Positions 1-5,196 of a stretch of 5,196 nt of DNA are shown one piece after another. Position 1 is the first letter of the stretch; every line of letters begins with the position of its first letter. Made by a program: the position numbers and the translations under genes. The stretch is from Flavobacteriaceae bacterium (lineage in GTDB: Bacteria > Bacteroidota > Bacteroidia > Flavobacteriales > Flavobacteriaceae): contig CATEMS010000009.1 of NCBI GenBank assembly GCA_949507465.1, positions 1-5,196 on the forward strand, read 5' to 3'. The notes below the pieces were generated by a model. It ran no database searches. It was not told where the DNA came from and was given only the letters and a program-made list of their open reading frames with translations.

Positions 1-1096
1 GAAGCTTTTCTTTATCATAATCACTGGTCGTAGTCTCTATTTGAGATTTTATCTGTCCTACACGCGTTTTGATATCTGATTTCTTTCCAGCACCATTCAC
101 TAGCGTTGTGTTGTCTTTGTCTATAGTTACTGTCTCAGCAGTTCCTAACATATCAATAGTTGTATTCTCTAGGGTAAAACCACGTTCTTCACTTATGACG
201 GTTGCTCCAGTTAAAATAGCAATGTCTTCTAACATAGCTTTTCTTCTGTCACCAAATCCTGGTGCTTTTACAGCAGCAATTTTTAAAGATCCACGCATTT
301 TGTTGATCACTAGGGTAGCTAATGCTTCTCCGTCAACATCTTCTGCAATGATAAGTAGTGATTTGCCCTGTTGTGCTACAGGTTCTAAAACAGGCATGAG
401 ATCTTTCATTGAAGAGATCTTTTTGTCACACAATAAAATCATAGGATTTTCTAGTTCTGTGTGCATTTTCTCGCTGTTTGTAACAAAATATGGTGACAAA
501 TAACCACGGTCAAATTGCATTCCTTCAACAACATCTACATAGGTGTCTGTTCCTTTTGCTTCCTCTACGGTGATCACTCCTTCTTTACCTACTTTTTCAA
601 ATGCTTGTGCAATGAGGCTACCAATAGTCTGGTCATTGTTTGACGAAATGGCCGCTACTTGTTTAATCTTATCACTAGAGTTTCCTACTTTAGTGGTTTG
701 CTTCTCAAGATCTTTTACAATCGCTTCTACTGCCTTGTCAATTCCTCTTTTTAAGTCCATTGGGTTTGCACCAGCAGCAACGTTTTTAAGACCTTCTTTT
801 ACAATGGCTTGCGCCAAAACTGTGGCAGTTGTAGTTCCATCACCAGCCAAATCGTTGGTTTTACTGGCTACTTCTTTTACCATTTGAGCACCCATGTTCT
901 CTAATGGGTCTTCTAATTCAATTTCTTTGGCTACAGAAACTCCATCTTTAGTTACCACCGGAGCTCCAAATGATTTGCCAATAATTACATTACGTCCTTT
1001 AGGACCCAATGTTACTTTTACTGCATTTGCTAATGCATCAACACCACGCTTGATGCCATTACGAGCATCTAAGTCAAATATTATATCTTTTGCCAT
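1..1096 (-). CDS. groL: 60-kDa chaperonin GroEL, 3'-truncated by the window edge
   Basis: This is the large subunit of the GroEL/GroES chaperonin, the cytosolic double-ring ATPase that encloses and refolds non-native proteins. The reading frame gives 365 uninterrupted residues from an ATG at 1096 and runs off the left edge, so about two thirds of the usual ~545-residue protein is present. Visible hallmarks are the N-terminal nucleotide-binding region with TLGPKGRNV (29-37), the ATPase motif GDGTTTATVLA (85-95, containing Asp87), and the apical-domain segment RGYLSPYF (197-204), whose Tyr203 and Phe204 belong to the known substrate/GroES-binding surface. KAPGFGDRRKAML (277-289) and TSDYDKEKL at the cut end also match the family. 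The catalytic Asp near residue 398 lies outside the window. The gene follows groES by 66 bases and should be co-transcribed with it. No clear Shine-Dalgarno sequence precedes the ATG at normal distance, as is usual in Bacteroidota. The identification is near certain. Confidence 0.98.
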   Translation of the reverse strand, partial: MAKDIIFDLDARNGIKRGVDALANAVKVTLGPKGRNVIIGKSFGAPVVTKDGVSVAKEIELEDPLENMGAQMVKEVASKTNDLAGDGTTTATVLAQAIVKEGLKNVAAGANPMDLKRGIDKAVEAIVKDLEKQTTKVGNSSDKIKQVAAISSNNDQTIGSLIAQAFEKVGKEGVITVEEAKGTDTYVDVVEGMQFDRGYLSPYFVTNSEKMHTELENPMILLCDKKISSMKDLMPVLEPVAQQGKSLLIIAEDVDGEALATLVINKMRGSLKIAAVKAPGFGDRRKAMLEDIAILTGATVISEERGFTLENTTIDMLGTAETVTIDKDNTTLVNGAGKKSDIKTRVGQIKSQIETTTSDYDKEKL

Positions 1097-1110
1097 GTTT
1101 TTTGATTTTA

Positions 1111-1133
1111 AAACCCCTTTTCATTGGGGGTTT
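1111..1133 (-). promoter_or_regulatory. groES-groL intergenic hairpin
   Basis: A perfect 7-bp inverted repeat (AAACCCC and GGGGTTT, 1111-1117 with 1127-1133) with a 9-base loop lies in the 66-base gap between groES and groL. Read on the minus strand the 3' arm carries the only purine-rich GGGG stretch near groL, ending about 17 bases before the ATG. That is too far for a standard Shine-Dalgarno sequence. No long U run directly follows, so it is a poor terminator. It may be an RNA-processing or stabilising element that sets the GroES:GroEL ratio; that role is inference. Confidence 0.45.
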
Positions 1134-1162
1134 GTTGTAGTTAATAATTGTTAATCTTAAAT

Positions 1163-1438
1163 TTAGATGATAGCAAGTATGTCTTCCTCGCGCATTATTA
1201 AATAGTCTTTTCCATCTAGTTTTAACTCTGTACCAGCATACTTACCGTACAAAACAGTATCACCAACTTTAACAGTCATTTTGTGATCTTTTTTTCCATT
1301 TCCGACAGCTGCGATGCTACCCTGTTGCGGCTTTTCTTTAGCACTATCTGGTATGTATAAACCAGAAGCTGTTTTAGTTTCTGCCGCTTGAGGTAATACC
1401 ACGACTCTATCTGAAAGAGGTTGAATTTTTAATCCCAT
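1163..1438 (-). CDS. groES: 10-kDa co-chaperonin GroES
   Basis: This is the heptameric lid of the chaperonin chamber, which binds the apical domains of GroEL in the presence of ATP. The complete protein has 91 residues, normal for the short bacterial form. The N-terminal strand LKIQPLSDRVVV (3-14) is diagnostic. The mobile loop is around residues 17-34, with the hydrophobic contact triplet Leu27-Tyr28-Ile29 in SGLYIPDSAKEKPQQG; this Tyr-containing, Lys/Gln-rich version is typical of Bacteroidota and differs from the Ile-Val-Leu triplet of E. coli. The C-terminal VGDTVLYGKYAGTE and REEDILAI segments complete the beta-barrel. The gene starts the groESL operon, downstream of a terminator and a candidate sigma-54-type promoter. 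The ATG at 1438 is preceded by an A-rich stretch without a Shine-Dalgarno sequence, and no other start suits the conserved N-terminus. Confidence 0.98.
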   Translation of the reverse strand: MGLKIQPLSDRVVVLPQAAETKTASGLYIPDSAKEKPQQGSIAAVGNGKKDHKMTVKVGDTVLYGKYAGTELKLDGKDYLIMREEDILAII

Positions 1439-1454
1439 TATTATTTGTTTTAGA

Positions 1455-1472
1455 TTTTTGCAAACGCAAAAA
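1455..1472 (-). promoter_or_regulatory. Inverted repeat in the groES 5' leader
   Basis: TTTTTGC and GCAAAAA (1455-1461 and 1466-1472) form a perfect 7-bp stem with a 4-base loop, 16 bases upstream of the groES start codon. A second inverted repeat, AATGT-N5-ACATT, abuts it at 1472-1486. Both lie within the likely untranslated leader if transcription starts near 1495. The stem is mostly A-U pairs, so it would be a weak, possibly temperature-sensitive RNA structure, or the repeats could be DNA operators. The repeats are seen directly; any function is inference. Confidence 0.35.
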
Positions 1473-1505
1473 ATGTATTAAACATTATTTTTTCATTAAA
1501 TTACT

Positions 1506-1521
1506 GGCAGAAAGTATGCCA
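1506..1521 (-). promoter_or_regulatory. Candidate sigma-54 (-24/-12) promoter of groESL
   Basis: The minus strand reads TGGCATACTTTCTGCC. The known sigma-54 consensus is TGGCAC-N5-TTGC, with GG at -24 and GC at -12. Here the GG and GC doublets have the exact required spacing (12 bases from the second G to the C), the first five bases of the -24 element match, and the -12 element is CTGC in place of TTGC. The predicted start is near 1495, giving a leader of about 57 bases. The same bases form an inverted repeat TGGCA-N7-TGCCA, so an operator is an alternative reading. No CIRCE sequence (TTAGCACTC-N9-GAGTGCTAA) is present, so HrcA control is unlikely. Confidence 0.45.
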
Positions 1522-1557
1522 TTCATATTTTACTGACATATTTAGACTTAAAAAAAT

Positions 1558-1593
1558 AAAAAATGCCAGCTTCGTGACAAGCTGGCATTTTTT
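1558..1593 (-). terminator. Intrinsic terminator of the secG operon
   Basis: A perfect 15-bp inverted repeat pairs 1558-1572 with 1579-1593 around a 6-base loop (CGTGAC on the plus strand). The core is ATGCCAGCTT/AAGCTGGCAT. On the minus strand the stem is followed by a U-rich tract (TTTTTTATTTTTTT counting the end of the stem), the classic arrangement of a Rho-independent terminator. It begins 16 bases after the secG stop codon and separates this operon from groES. A U run also ends the hairpin on the other strand, so it could work in both directions, although no plus-strand gene is seen here. Confidence 0.9.
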
Positions 1594-1609
1594 GTAATGT
1601 TATGAATCT

Positions 1610-1936
1610 CTATGGTGTCTCTTCAGCAGGAGTTTCTTGACCTGGCAGGTCTGTTTGTATCACCTCAGTATCCTGAATGCTTGATTGCTGGGTTTCAATA
1701 CTGCTCACCAAAGGAATGCTTGAAAGTAAAATCAATACCAGTAGCAAACCTCCAAGTGTCCAGGTAGACTTATCTAGAAAATCTGTGGTTTTTTGTACCC
1801 CACCCATTTGTGTGGATCCTCCACCACCAAAAGAAGAAGATAATCCTCCGCCTTTTGGGTTTTGAACCATTATAACGACTACTAGCAAAAATGCTACGAA
1901 AATTATTAAGACTAAAAATATTGTAAAGGTACTCAT
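1610..1936 (-). CDS. secG: Preprotein translocase subunit SecG
   Basis: This is the small accessory subunit of the SecYEG channel in the inner membrane, which assists SecA-driven export. The 108-residue protein has the expected two transmembrane helices (about 4-24 and 59-80). Between them is the conserved cytoplasmic loop with VQNPKGGGLSSSFGG (24-38), followed by a Gly-rich stretch and the family element KTTDFLDKSTW (49-59). After the second helix comes a polar tail of about 28 residues rich in Gln, Thr, Glu and Pro; such tails vary in sequence and lengthen the protein beyond what the two helices and the loop need. Its ATG overlaps the stop codon of the upstream TPR gene in an ATGA arrangement, which suggests translational coupling. 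It is the last gene of its operon and is followed by a strong terminator. Confidence 0.96.
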   Translation of the reverse strand: MSTFTIFLVLIIFVAFLLVVVIMVQNPKGGGLSSSFGGGGSTQMGGVQKTTDFLDKSTWTLGGLLLVLILLSSIPLVSSIETQQSSIQDTEVIQTDLPGQETPAEETP

Positions 1937-2865
1937 GATGCTTCTGTGTTTATCAGTTTTTCTACTGCTCTAATTTGGTCTGCAAAGAAACCACTTTTTT
2001 CGGGATTTTTCAAAATTAATATTTTATAAGCCTGAATGGCCTTTTTATAATTTTTTTGCTGAAGATAGACTCTAGCCAAAGTCTCTGTCATCAAAGAGTT
2101 TGACAGCTTTGCGTTGTCTTGTGGTATGTCTTGCGGTATGTCTTTTGGTTGGGGGCTATTTTTTTGGACTTTAATTGTTGGTTTTTCATTGATAAATTTT
2201 TCAATCAAATCATTCCTGTGCTTTGCATCTGTACTAGCATCTTCTTTTTGCTCTTGGGTTTGTTCACGAACAATAGCAGTGGTAGAGGTTAATTCAAGCC
2301 ACTGAAAAAAAGAATGGCGGTCATTTTTAGAAAATTCTAGCGGAGTATCAATTGCTAGTTGGCTTGAGGCAGTTTGCTTTTGATCTGTATTGGAAGGATC
2401 TTCTTTGTCTAAAAATTCTTGGGATACAGCTATCATTTGCTCAACATCAGCTATTTTCTTTTCAAACAAATTTGGATTTAAGACAGCCTCTGCATCTTCA
2501 AGAGCCTGTTTCTGTTCTTGTTTTTGTTCTGTGTCAACGGTTTTAGAAACATCTTCGCCCATTTCTATTTCATACTGCCCTATGGTCTGGTCGTTGCTTA
2601 AAATTTGCAAAGAAATTTGATCCTGCTCAAAGCTATCAGAGGTGATGAACTCAAACAATATATCTCTGTTGGTGGTGTGAGCTGCCGTTAGTTTAAGAGC
2701 ATCGTTATATCTAAAACTCTCCTGGTTTTTTAGGCCCTTTAGCCATAAGGCTCGTGCGCTTTGAAAGTAAGGATACACGTCAATAACTTCTACCAAATCA
2801 GAAAGCGACTGTTTGGTCATTTTTTTAGAATCTGCCAGTAAAAGGGTATAGTTTTGTGTATTCAA
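1933..2865 (-). CDS. Conserved TPR-ending protein of unknown role between lptE and secG
   Basis: I recognise this as a protein found beside lptE and secG in flavobacteria, without an established function. From the TTG at 2865 it has 310 residues. The N-terminal ~80 residues are the conserved part, with YPYFQSARALWLKGL (31-45) and TTNRDILFEFITSD (64-77). The middle is acidic and Gln/Glu/Lys-rich, probably disordered, with a short FFQWLEL island near 186-192. The C-terminus carries one TPR-like helix pair, TETLARVYLQQKNYKKAIQAY (about 260-280), then PEKSGFFADQI. No signal peptide or membrane helix is visible, so it is probably cytoplasmic. TTG at 2865 is preferred because it retains the conserved N-terminus and lies 4 bases after the lptE stop. 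The ATG at 2820 would remove 15 conserved-looking residues, and the ATG at 2940 would add 25 residues that overlap lptE. The stop overlaps the secG ATG. Confidence 0.85.
   Translation of the reverse strand: MNTQNYTLLLADSKKMTKQSLSDLVEVIDVYPYFQSARALWLKGLKNQESFRYNDALKLTAAHTTNRDILFEFITSDSFEQDQISLQILSNDQTIGQYEIEMGEDVSKTVDTEQKQEQKQALEDAEAVLNPNLFEKKIADVEQMIAVSQEFLDKEDPSNTDQKQTASSQLAIDTPLEFSKNDRHSFFQWLELTSTTAIVREQTQEQKEDASTDAKHRNDLIEKFINEKPTIKVQKNSPQPKDIPQDIPQDNAKLSNSLMTETLARVYLQQKNYKKAIQAYKILILKNPEKSGFFADQIRAVEKLINTEAS
2116..2151. repeat. 12-bp tandem repeat inside the TPR-protein gene
   Basis: Two near-identical 12-bp units (GTCTTGTGGTAT and GTCTTGCGGTAT, one mismatch) are followed by a third, degenerate copy. 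On the minus strand they encode a Pro-Lys-Asp-Ile-Pro-Gln-Asp-Ile-Pro-Gln-Asp run in the disordered part of the protein. The unit is a multiple of three, so gain or loss of a copy would keep the reading frame. It is probably a small slippage-derived repeat of no special function. Confidence 0.7.
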
Positions 2866-2869
2866 AATA

Positions 2870-3385
2870 CTACCAGTTTGCGAGTGATTTATTAAAAATA
2901 TCTTGTGTAATACGCTCAAAAATTTCGTTGAGGGCGTCATCTAGTTCAGAGCCTGTTAACAAGCTTTGACCGGTGTAATCTTTATAAAATGAAAAACGTT
3001 GTTCGAAACCTTTTTCTTCATTATTTTTATTAAAAAAACGCACATTAACACTTATGGTTAGTCTGTTTTCTGCGGCTGTGTTTTGAGAGGTTGCGGTAAT
3101 AGGGGCTATGTAATACTCTATAATTTCGCCTTCATAGGTAAGATCTCCACCACTGTTTACCAGATCCAAGCTGGTCTGGTTCAGCAGCAGGTCTTGAAGC
3201 TGTTGTGTGAACTCCCTTGCCATACCAGGTTCTACGATAGCTGCATTGTTCTGAAAGTAATTTACTTGAAATGATTTGGTCTTACTGTAATCAATATCTG
3301 CTCCAGTAAAAGAATAAATGCCACACCCACTTACCATCGTGTTAAGGACACAAAAAATTAAAAAATAAACTTGTTTTTTAAACAT
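2870..3385 (-). CDS. lptE: LptE family LPS-assembly lipoprotein
   Basis: This is the outer-membrane lipoprotein that, with LptD, inserts lipopolysaccharide into the outer leaflet in Gram-negative bacteria. The 171-residue protein starts with a lipoprotein signal peptide: Lys3-Lys4, a hydrophobic core, and a lipobox VSGC with the lipidated Cys at residue 21. The Bacteroidota LptE pattern follows: GCGIYSFTGADI, then FQNNAAIVEPGMAREFTQQL, a GGDLTYEGEI strand with Tyr-Ile-Ala-Pro, NRLTISVNVRF, and the C-terminal NEIFERITQDIFNKSLANW helix. ATG 3385 is preferred because it places the signal peptide at the very N-terminus. An upstream in-frame TTG at 3439 would add 18 polar residues before it. The gene lies 60 bases after the sigma-54 regulator and 4 bases before the TPR protein. 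A short palindrome, ACAAGGCTTGT (3386-3396), abuts the start codon. Sequence similarity to proteobacterial LptE is low, so the name rests on the Bacteroidota subfamily. Confidence 0.9.
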   Translation of the reverse strand: MFKKQVYFLIFCVLNTMVSGCGIYSFTGADIDYSKTKSFQVNYFQNNAAIVEPGMAREFTQQLQDLLLNQTSLDLVNSGGDLTYEGEIIEYYIAPITATSQNTAAENRLTISVNVRFFNKNNEEKGFEQRFSFYKDYTGQSLLTGSELDDALNEIFERITQDIFNKSLANW

Positions 3386-3445
3386 ACAAGGCTTGTTAGT
3401 ACAACTACATTTGAGCAGATAAGTATTCAAAGATTCCAATTTACA

Positions 3446-4729
3446 TTACAAATCGTATTGTTTGATTTTACGATATAAAGTGCGCTCTGAAATGCCAAGT
3501 TCATCTGCAGCATCTTTGCGCTTACCATCATATTTTTCAAGAGATTTCTTTATCAGCTCAAGCTCTTTTTCTTGCAAAGACAAGCTTTCTTCTTCCTTAA
3601 CTTCTTCCACAAAATCATAATTTCCTTTTTTAAGCTCAGACTCCTTACTTGGCATATCAAGTACCTCTACCTCATTGGAGATGGGGTGATGATTTGGCTC
3701 CTGCTCAACAATAGCAGCAAGAGTAGCTTCATTGTTTTGCTCTGGGTTGTATATCTTCTTGATAAGGGTGGAGTTTTCTTCTTTTACTTTAGTTGCATTA
3801 CCTGTTTTCATGAGCTCCATGGTAAGCTTTTTAAGATCGTTTACATCTTTTTGCATATCAAATAACACCTTATAGAGTATTTCTCTTTCGTTAGAGAAAT
3901 CTCCAGCTGCTTTTTTGGTGCTTATTACCGCAGGTAAATTACTAGACATATTGGGCAAATACTGGCTAAGTGTTGCTGCATTGATCTCTCGTTGTTGCTC
4001 TAGTACAGATATTTGTTCGGCAACGTTTCTTAACTGTCTGATGTTTCCGCTCCAACGATATTTTAATAATAAATCTATCGCACTTTGATCAAGGCGTACG
4101 GTGGGCATTTTATATTTTTGAGCAAAATCACTGGCAAATTTGCGAAACAATAAGTGTATATCCTCAGATCGCTCTCTAAGAGGCGGTAGGTTTATATCTA
4201 CCGTGCTAAGGCGGTAAAAAAGATCTTCTCTGAAGTTTCCTTTTTCAATGGCCTCCACTATTTTAACATTGGTGGCTGCTACAATACGGACATTTGTTTT
4301 TTGTATTTTGGAAGATCCAACCTTTAAAAACTCACCGTTTTCAAGAACTCGCAATAGTCTTACTTGAGTGGGTAGCGGAAGTTCTCCAACCTCATCTAAA
4401 AAAATTGTTCCACCATCTGCTACCTCAAAATAACCGCTACGGGTTGCAGTAGCCCCTGTAAAGGCTCCTTTTTCATGTCCAAAGAGTTCACTATCAATGG
4501 TCCCTTCAGGAATTGCACCACAGTTCACGGCAATGTATTTTCCGTGTTTTCTGTGAGAGAGTGCATGTATGATTTTAGGAATGCTTTCTTTTCCAACACC
4601 ACTCTCTCCGGTAACCAGAACTGAAATGTCTGTAGGGGCAACTTGAATTGCTTTTTCTATGGCACGATTGAGTTTGGAATCATTTCCTATGATCCCGAAT
4701 CGTTGCTTTGTTGCTTGTACACTTTCCAT
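3446..4729 (-). CDS. Sigma-54 interacting AAA+ regulator with Fis-type HTH, no sensor domain
   Basis: This is a bacterial enhancer-binding protein that remodels RNA polymerase-sigma-54 by ATP hydrolysis. In the 427 residues the AAA+ domain begins almost at once (about residue 12). It has Walker A GESGVGKE (41-48), the sigma-54 contact loop GAFTGA (88-93), Walker B GGTIFLDEVGEL (106-117), sensor I VRIVAATN (147-154), the arginine-finger segment FREDLFYRLS (166-175) and sensor II WSGNIRQL (226-233; WPGNVREL is usual). A linker of about 120 residues follows, with a probable coiled coil near 280-325 and an acidic stretch near 372-390. The C-terminal Fis-like helix-turn-helix is at 390-427 (DAADELGISERTLYRKI). 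No receiver, GAF or PAS domain is present, so control is likely by amount, by partner proteins or by the linker. It starts 5 bases after the miaB stop, inside the envelope operon. Its targets are unknown. All the ATPase and sigma-54 contact motifs appear intact. Confidence 0.95.
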   Translation of the reverse strand: MESVQATKQRFGIIGNDSKLNRAIEKAIQVAPTDISVLVTGESGVGKESIPKIIHALSHRKHGKYIAVNCGAIPEGTIDSELFGHEKGAFTGATATRSGYFEVADGGTIFLDEVGELPLPTQVRLLRVLENGEFLKVGSSKIQKTNVRIVAATNVKIVEAIEKGNFREDLFYRLSTVDINLPPLRERSEDIHLLFRKFASDFAQKYKMPTVRLDQSAIDLLLKYRWSGNIRQLRNVAEQISVLEQQREINAATLSQYLPNMSSNLPAVISTKKAAGDFSNEREILYKVLFDMQKDVNDLKKLTMELMKTGNATKVKEENSTLIKKIYNPEQNNEATLAAIVEQEPNHHPISNEVEVLDMPSKESELKKGNYDFVEEVKEEESLSLQEKELELIKKSLEKYDGKRKDAADELGISERTLYRKIKQYDL

Positions 4730-4734
4730 TGTAT

Positions 4735-5196
4735 TTAGTTTTTCAATTGTTGTATGTTACTCAAACCAAGCGCCTCTCCAATAAGGGTGGCACTTGTACA
4801 GCGTAGAATTTTTACGTCTACAAAATCTCCAGGTTGGTAGCTTTCTTTTGGAAATACCACAACAATACTTTGTTGGTTTCTACCGCTCCATTGGTTTTGG
4901 TCTTTTTTAGAGGAACGCTCAATGAGTACCTGGGTTGTTTTACCAACAAACTCTTGTGTTCTATATGCGCCGTGGGCCCGCTGGGCCTCAACTATTTCTG
5001 TCAGCCTTCTTTTTTTTGTGGCCTCTGTAATGTCATCTTTAAATTTTCTGGCGGCCATGGTTCCGGGTCTTTCAGAGTATTTGTACATGTATCCAAAAGC
5101 AAACTTTACCTGCTGCATTAGCGCCAAAGTGTCTTGATGATCTGCTTCTGTCTCTGAGGGAAACCCAGTAATTAAATCTTGAGAAATACTGCAATC
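4735..5196 (-). CDS. miaB: tRNA-2-methylthio-N6-dimethylallyladenosine synthase MiaB, C-terminal part
   Basis: MiaB is a radical-SAM enzyme with two Fe-S clusters that adds a methylthio group to i6A37 of tRNAs reading UNN codons, giving ms2i6A37. Only the last 153 residues are in the window; the frame is open to the right edge, and the N-terminal MTTase domain and the CxxxCxxC cluster site lie outside. The visible part has the end of the radical-SAM domain, with DLITGFPSETEADHQDT (7-23 of the fragment) and GYMYKYSERPGTMAA (35-49), typical of MiaB in Bacteroidota. It ends in a TRAM RNA-binding domain (about 80-142) with EFVGKTTQVLIE, SGRNQQS and GDFVDVKI. An in-frame TTG at 5127 is a leucine codon inside the gene and not a start. 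The homologues MtaB and RimO are less likely given the YSERPGT motif and the neighbours. The gene heads the visible operon, 5 bases before the sigma-54 activator. Confidence 0.95.
   Translation of the reverse strand, partial: DCSISQDLITGFPSETEADHQDTLALMQQVKFAFGYMYKYSERPGTMAARKFKDDITEATKKRRLTEIVEAQRAHGAYRTQEFVGKTTQVLIERSSKKDQNQWSGRNQQSIVVVFPKESYQPGDFVDVKILRCTSATLIGEALGLSNIQQLKN

Noticed and set aside
1074..1124. A 16-codon minus-strand open frame in the groES-groL gap that overlaps the groL start
   Set aside because: It is too short, out of frame with groL, lacks a recognisable ribosome binding site and its Lys/Phe-rich codons reflect the AT-rich spacer. Chance is the simplest explanation.
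69..1154. Three consecutive open frames on the plus strand (69-503, 543-887, 894-1154)
   Set aside because: They lie almost entirely antisense to groL, whose minus-strand frame gives an excellent GroEL sequence. Their translations resemble no family I know and are shadows of its codon bias.
1439..1557. A CIRCE (HrcA) operator before groES
   Set aside because: Neither half-site (TTAGCACTC or GAGTGCTAA) can be found on either strand of this leader.
3400..3431. A Bacteroidota-style promoter (TTTG, 20 bases, TAGTTGTA) before lptE
   Set aside because: Only four of the six fixed bases of the -7 element TAnnTTTG match, and the close gene spacing is explained by read-through from the upstream operon promoter.
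3386..3439. An N-terminal extension of LptE from the TTG at 3439
   Set aside because: It would put 18 polar residues before a complete lipoprotein signal peptide; the ATG at 3385 fits the lipobox position.
3572..3865. Plus-strand open frame of 97 codons
   Set aside because: It is antisense to the linker and the start of the HTH region of the sigma-54 activator; its Phe/Leu-rich composition is what antisense of Lys/Glu-rich coding DNA gives.
4735..5127. A separate 130-residue protein starting at TTG 5127
   Set aside because: The frame continues upstream without a stop and encodes the conserved DLITGFPSETEADHQDT segment of MiaB, so this is an internal leucine codon.
1..5196. Mobile element, CRISPR array, tRNA or other RNA gene
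   Set aside because: No transposase, terminal repeats, spaced direct repeats or tRNA-like cloverleaf segments are visible; nearly all the window is accounted for by conserved chromosomal genes.

Overview
The window looks like a stretch of a Bacteroidota chromosome, most likely class Flavobacteriia. The evidence is AT-rich DNA, start codons without clear Shine-Dalgarno sequences, Bacteroidota-type versions of GroES, SecG, LptE and MiaB, and a gene order (miaB, sigma-54 activator, lptE, TPR protein, secG, groES, groL) that I recognise as typical of flavobacteria. The species cannot be named from the sequence alone. Every gene is on the minus strand, so transcription runs from high to low coordinates. 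The window cuts miaB (its 5' part is missing) and groL (its 3' part is missing).

From right to left, the first unit is a tight five-gene cluster. It holds the C-terminal part of the tRNA methylthiotransferase MiaB (4735-5196), a sigma-54 interacting AAA+/Fis-type regulator without an N-terminal sensor domain (3446-4729), the outer-membrane lipoprotein LptE (2870-3385), a poorly characterised TPR-ending protein (1933-2865) and the translocon subunit SecG (1610-1936). Spacings are 5, 60, 4 and -3 bases, which suggests one operon. It ends in a strong intrinsic terminator with a perfect 15-bp stem at 1558-1593.

The second unit is the chaperonin operon groES (1163-1438) and groL (2-1096, partial). 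The 119-base leader between the terminator stem and groES holds several inverted repeats and a good geometric match to a sigma-54 -24/-12 promoter (1506-1521). No CIRCE element is present there. A second hairpin lies between groES and groL.

Functionally the region joins tRNA modification, envelope biogenesis (LPS transport and Sec secretion) and protein folding. The thread most worth following is regulatory: a sigma-54 activator is encoded within the envelope operon, and a sigma-54-like promoter lies in front of the neighbouring groESL operon. I see no mobile element, CRISPR array, RNA gene or clearly new system. Apart from the regulatory questions this is conserved housekeeping DNA.
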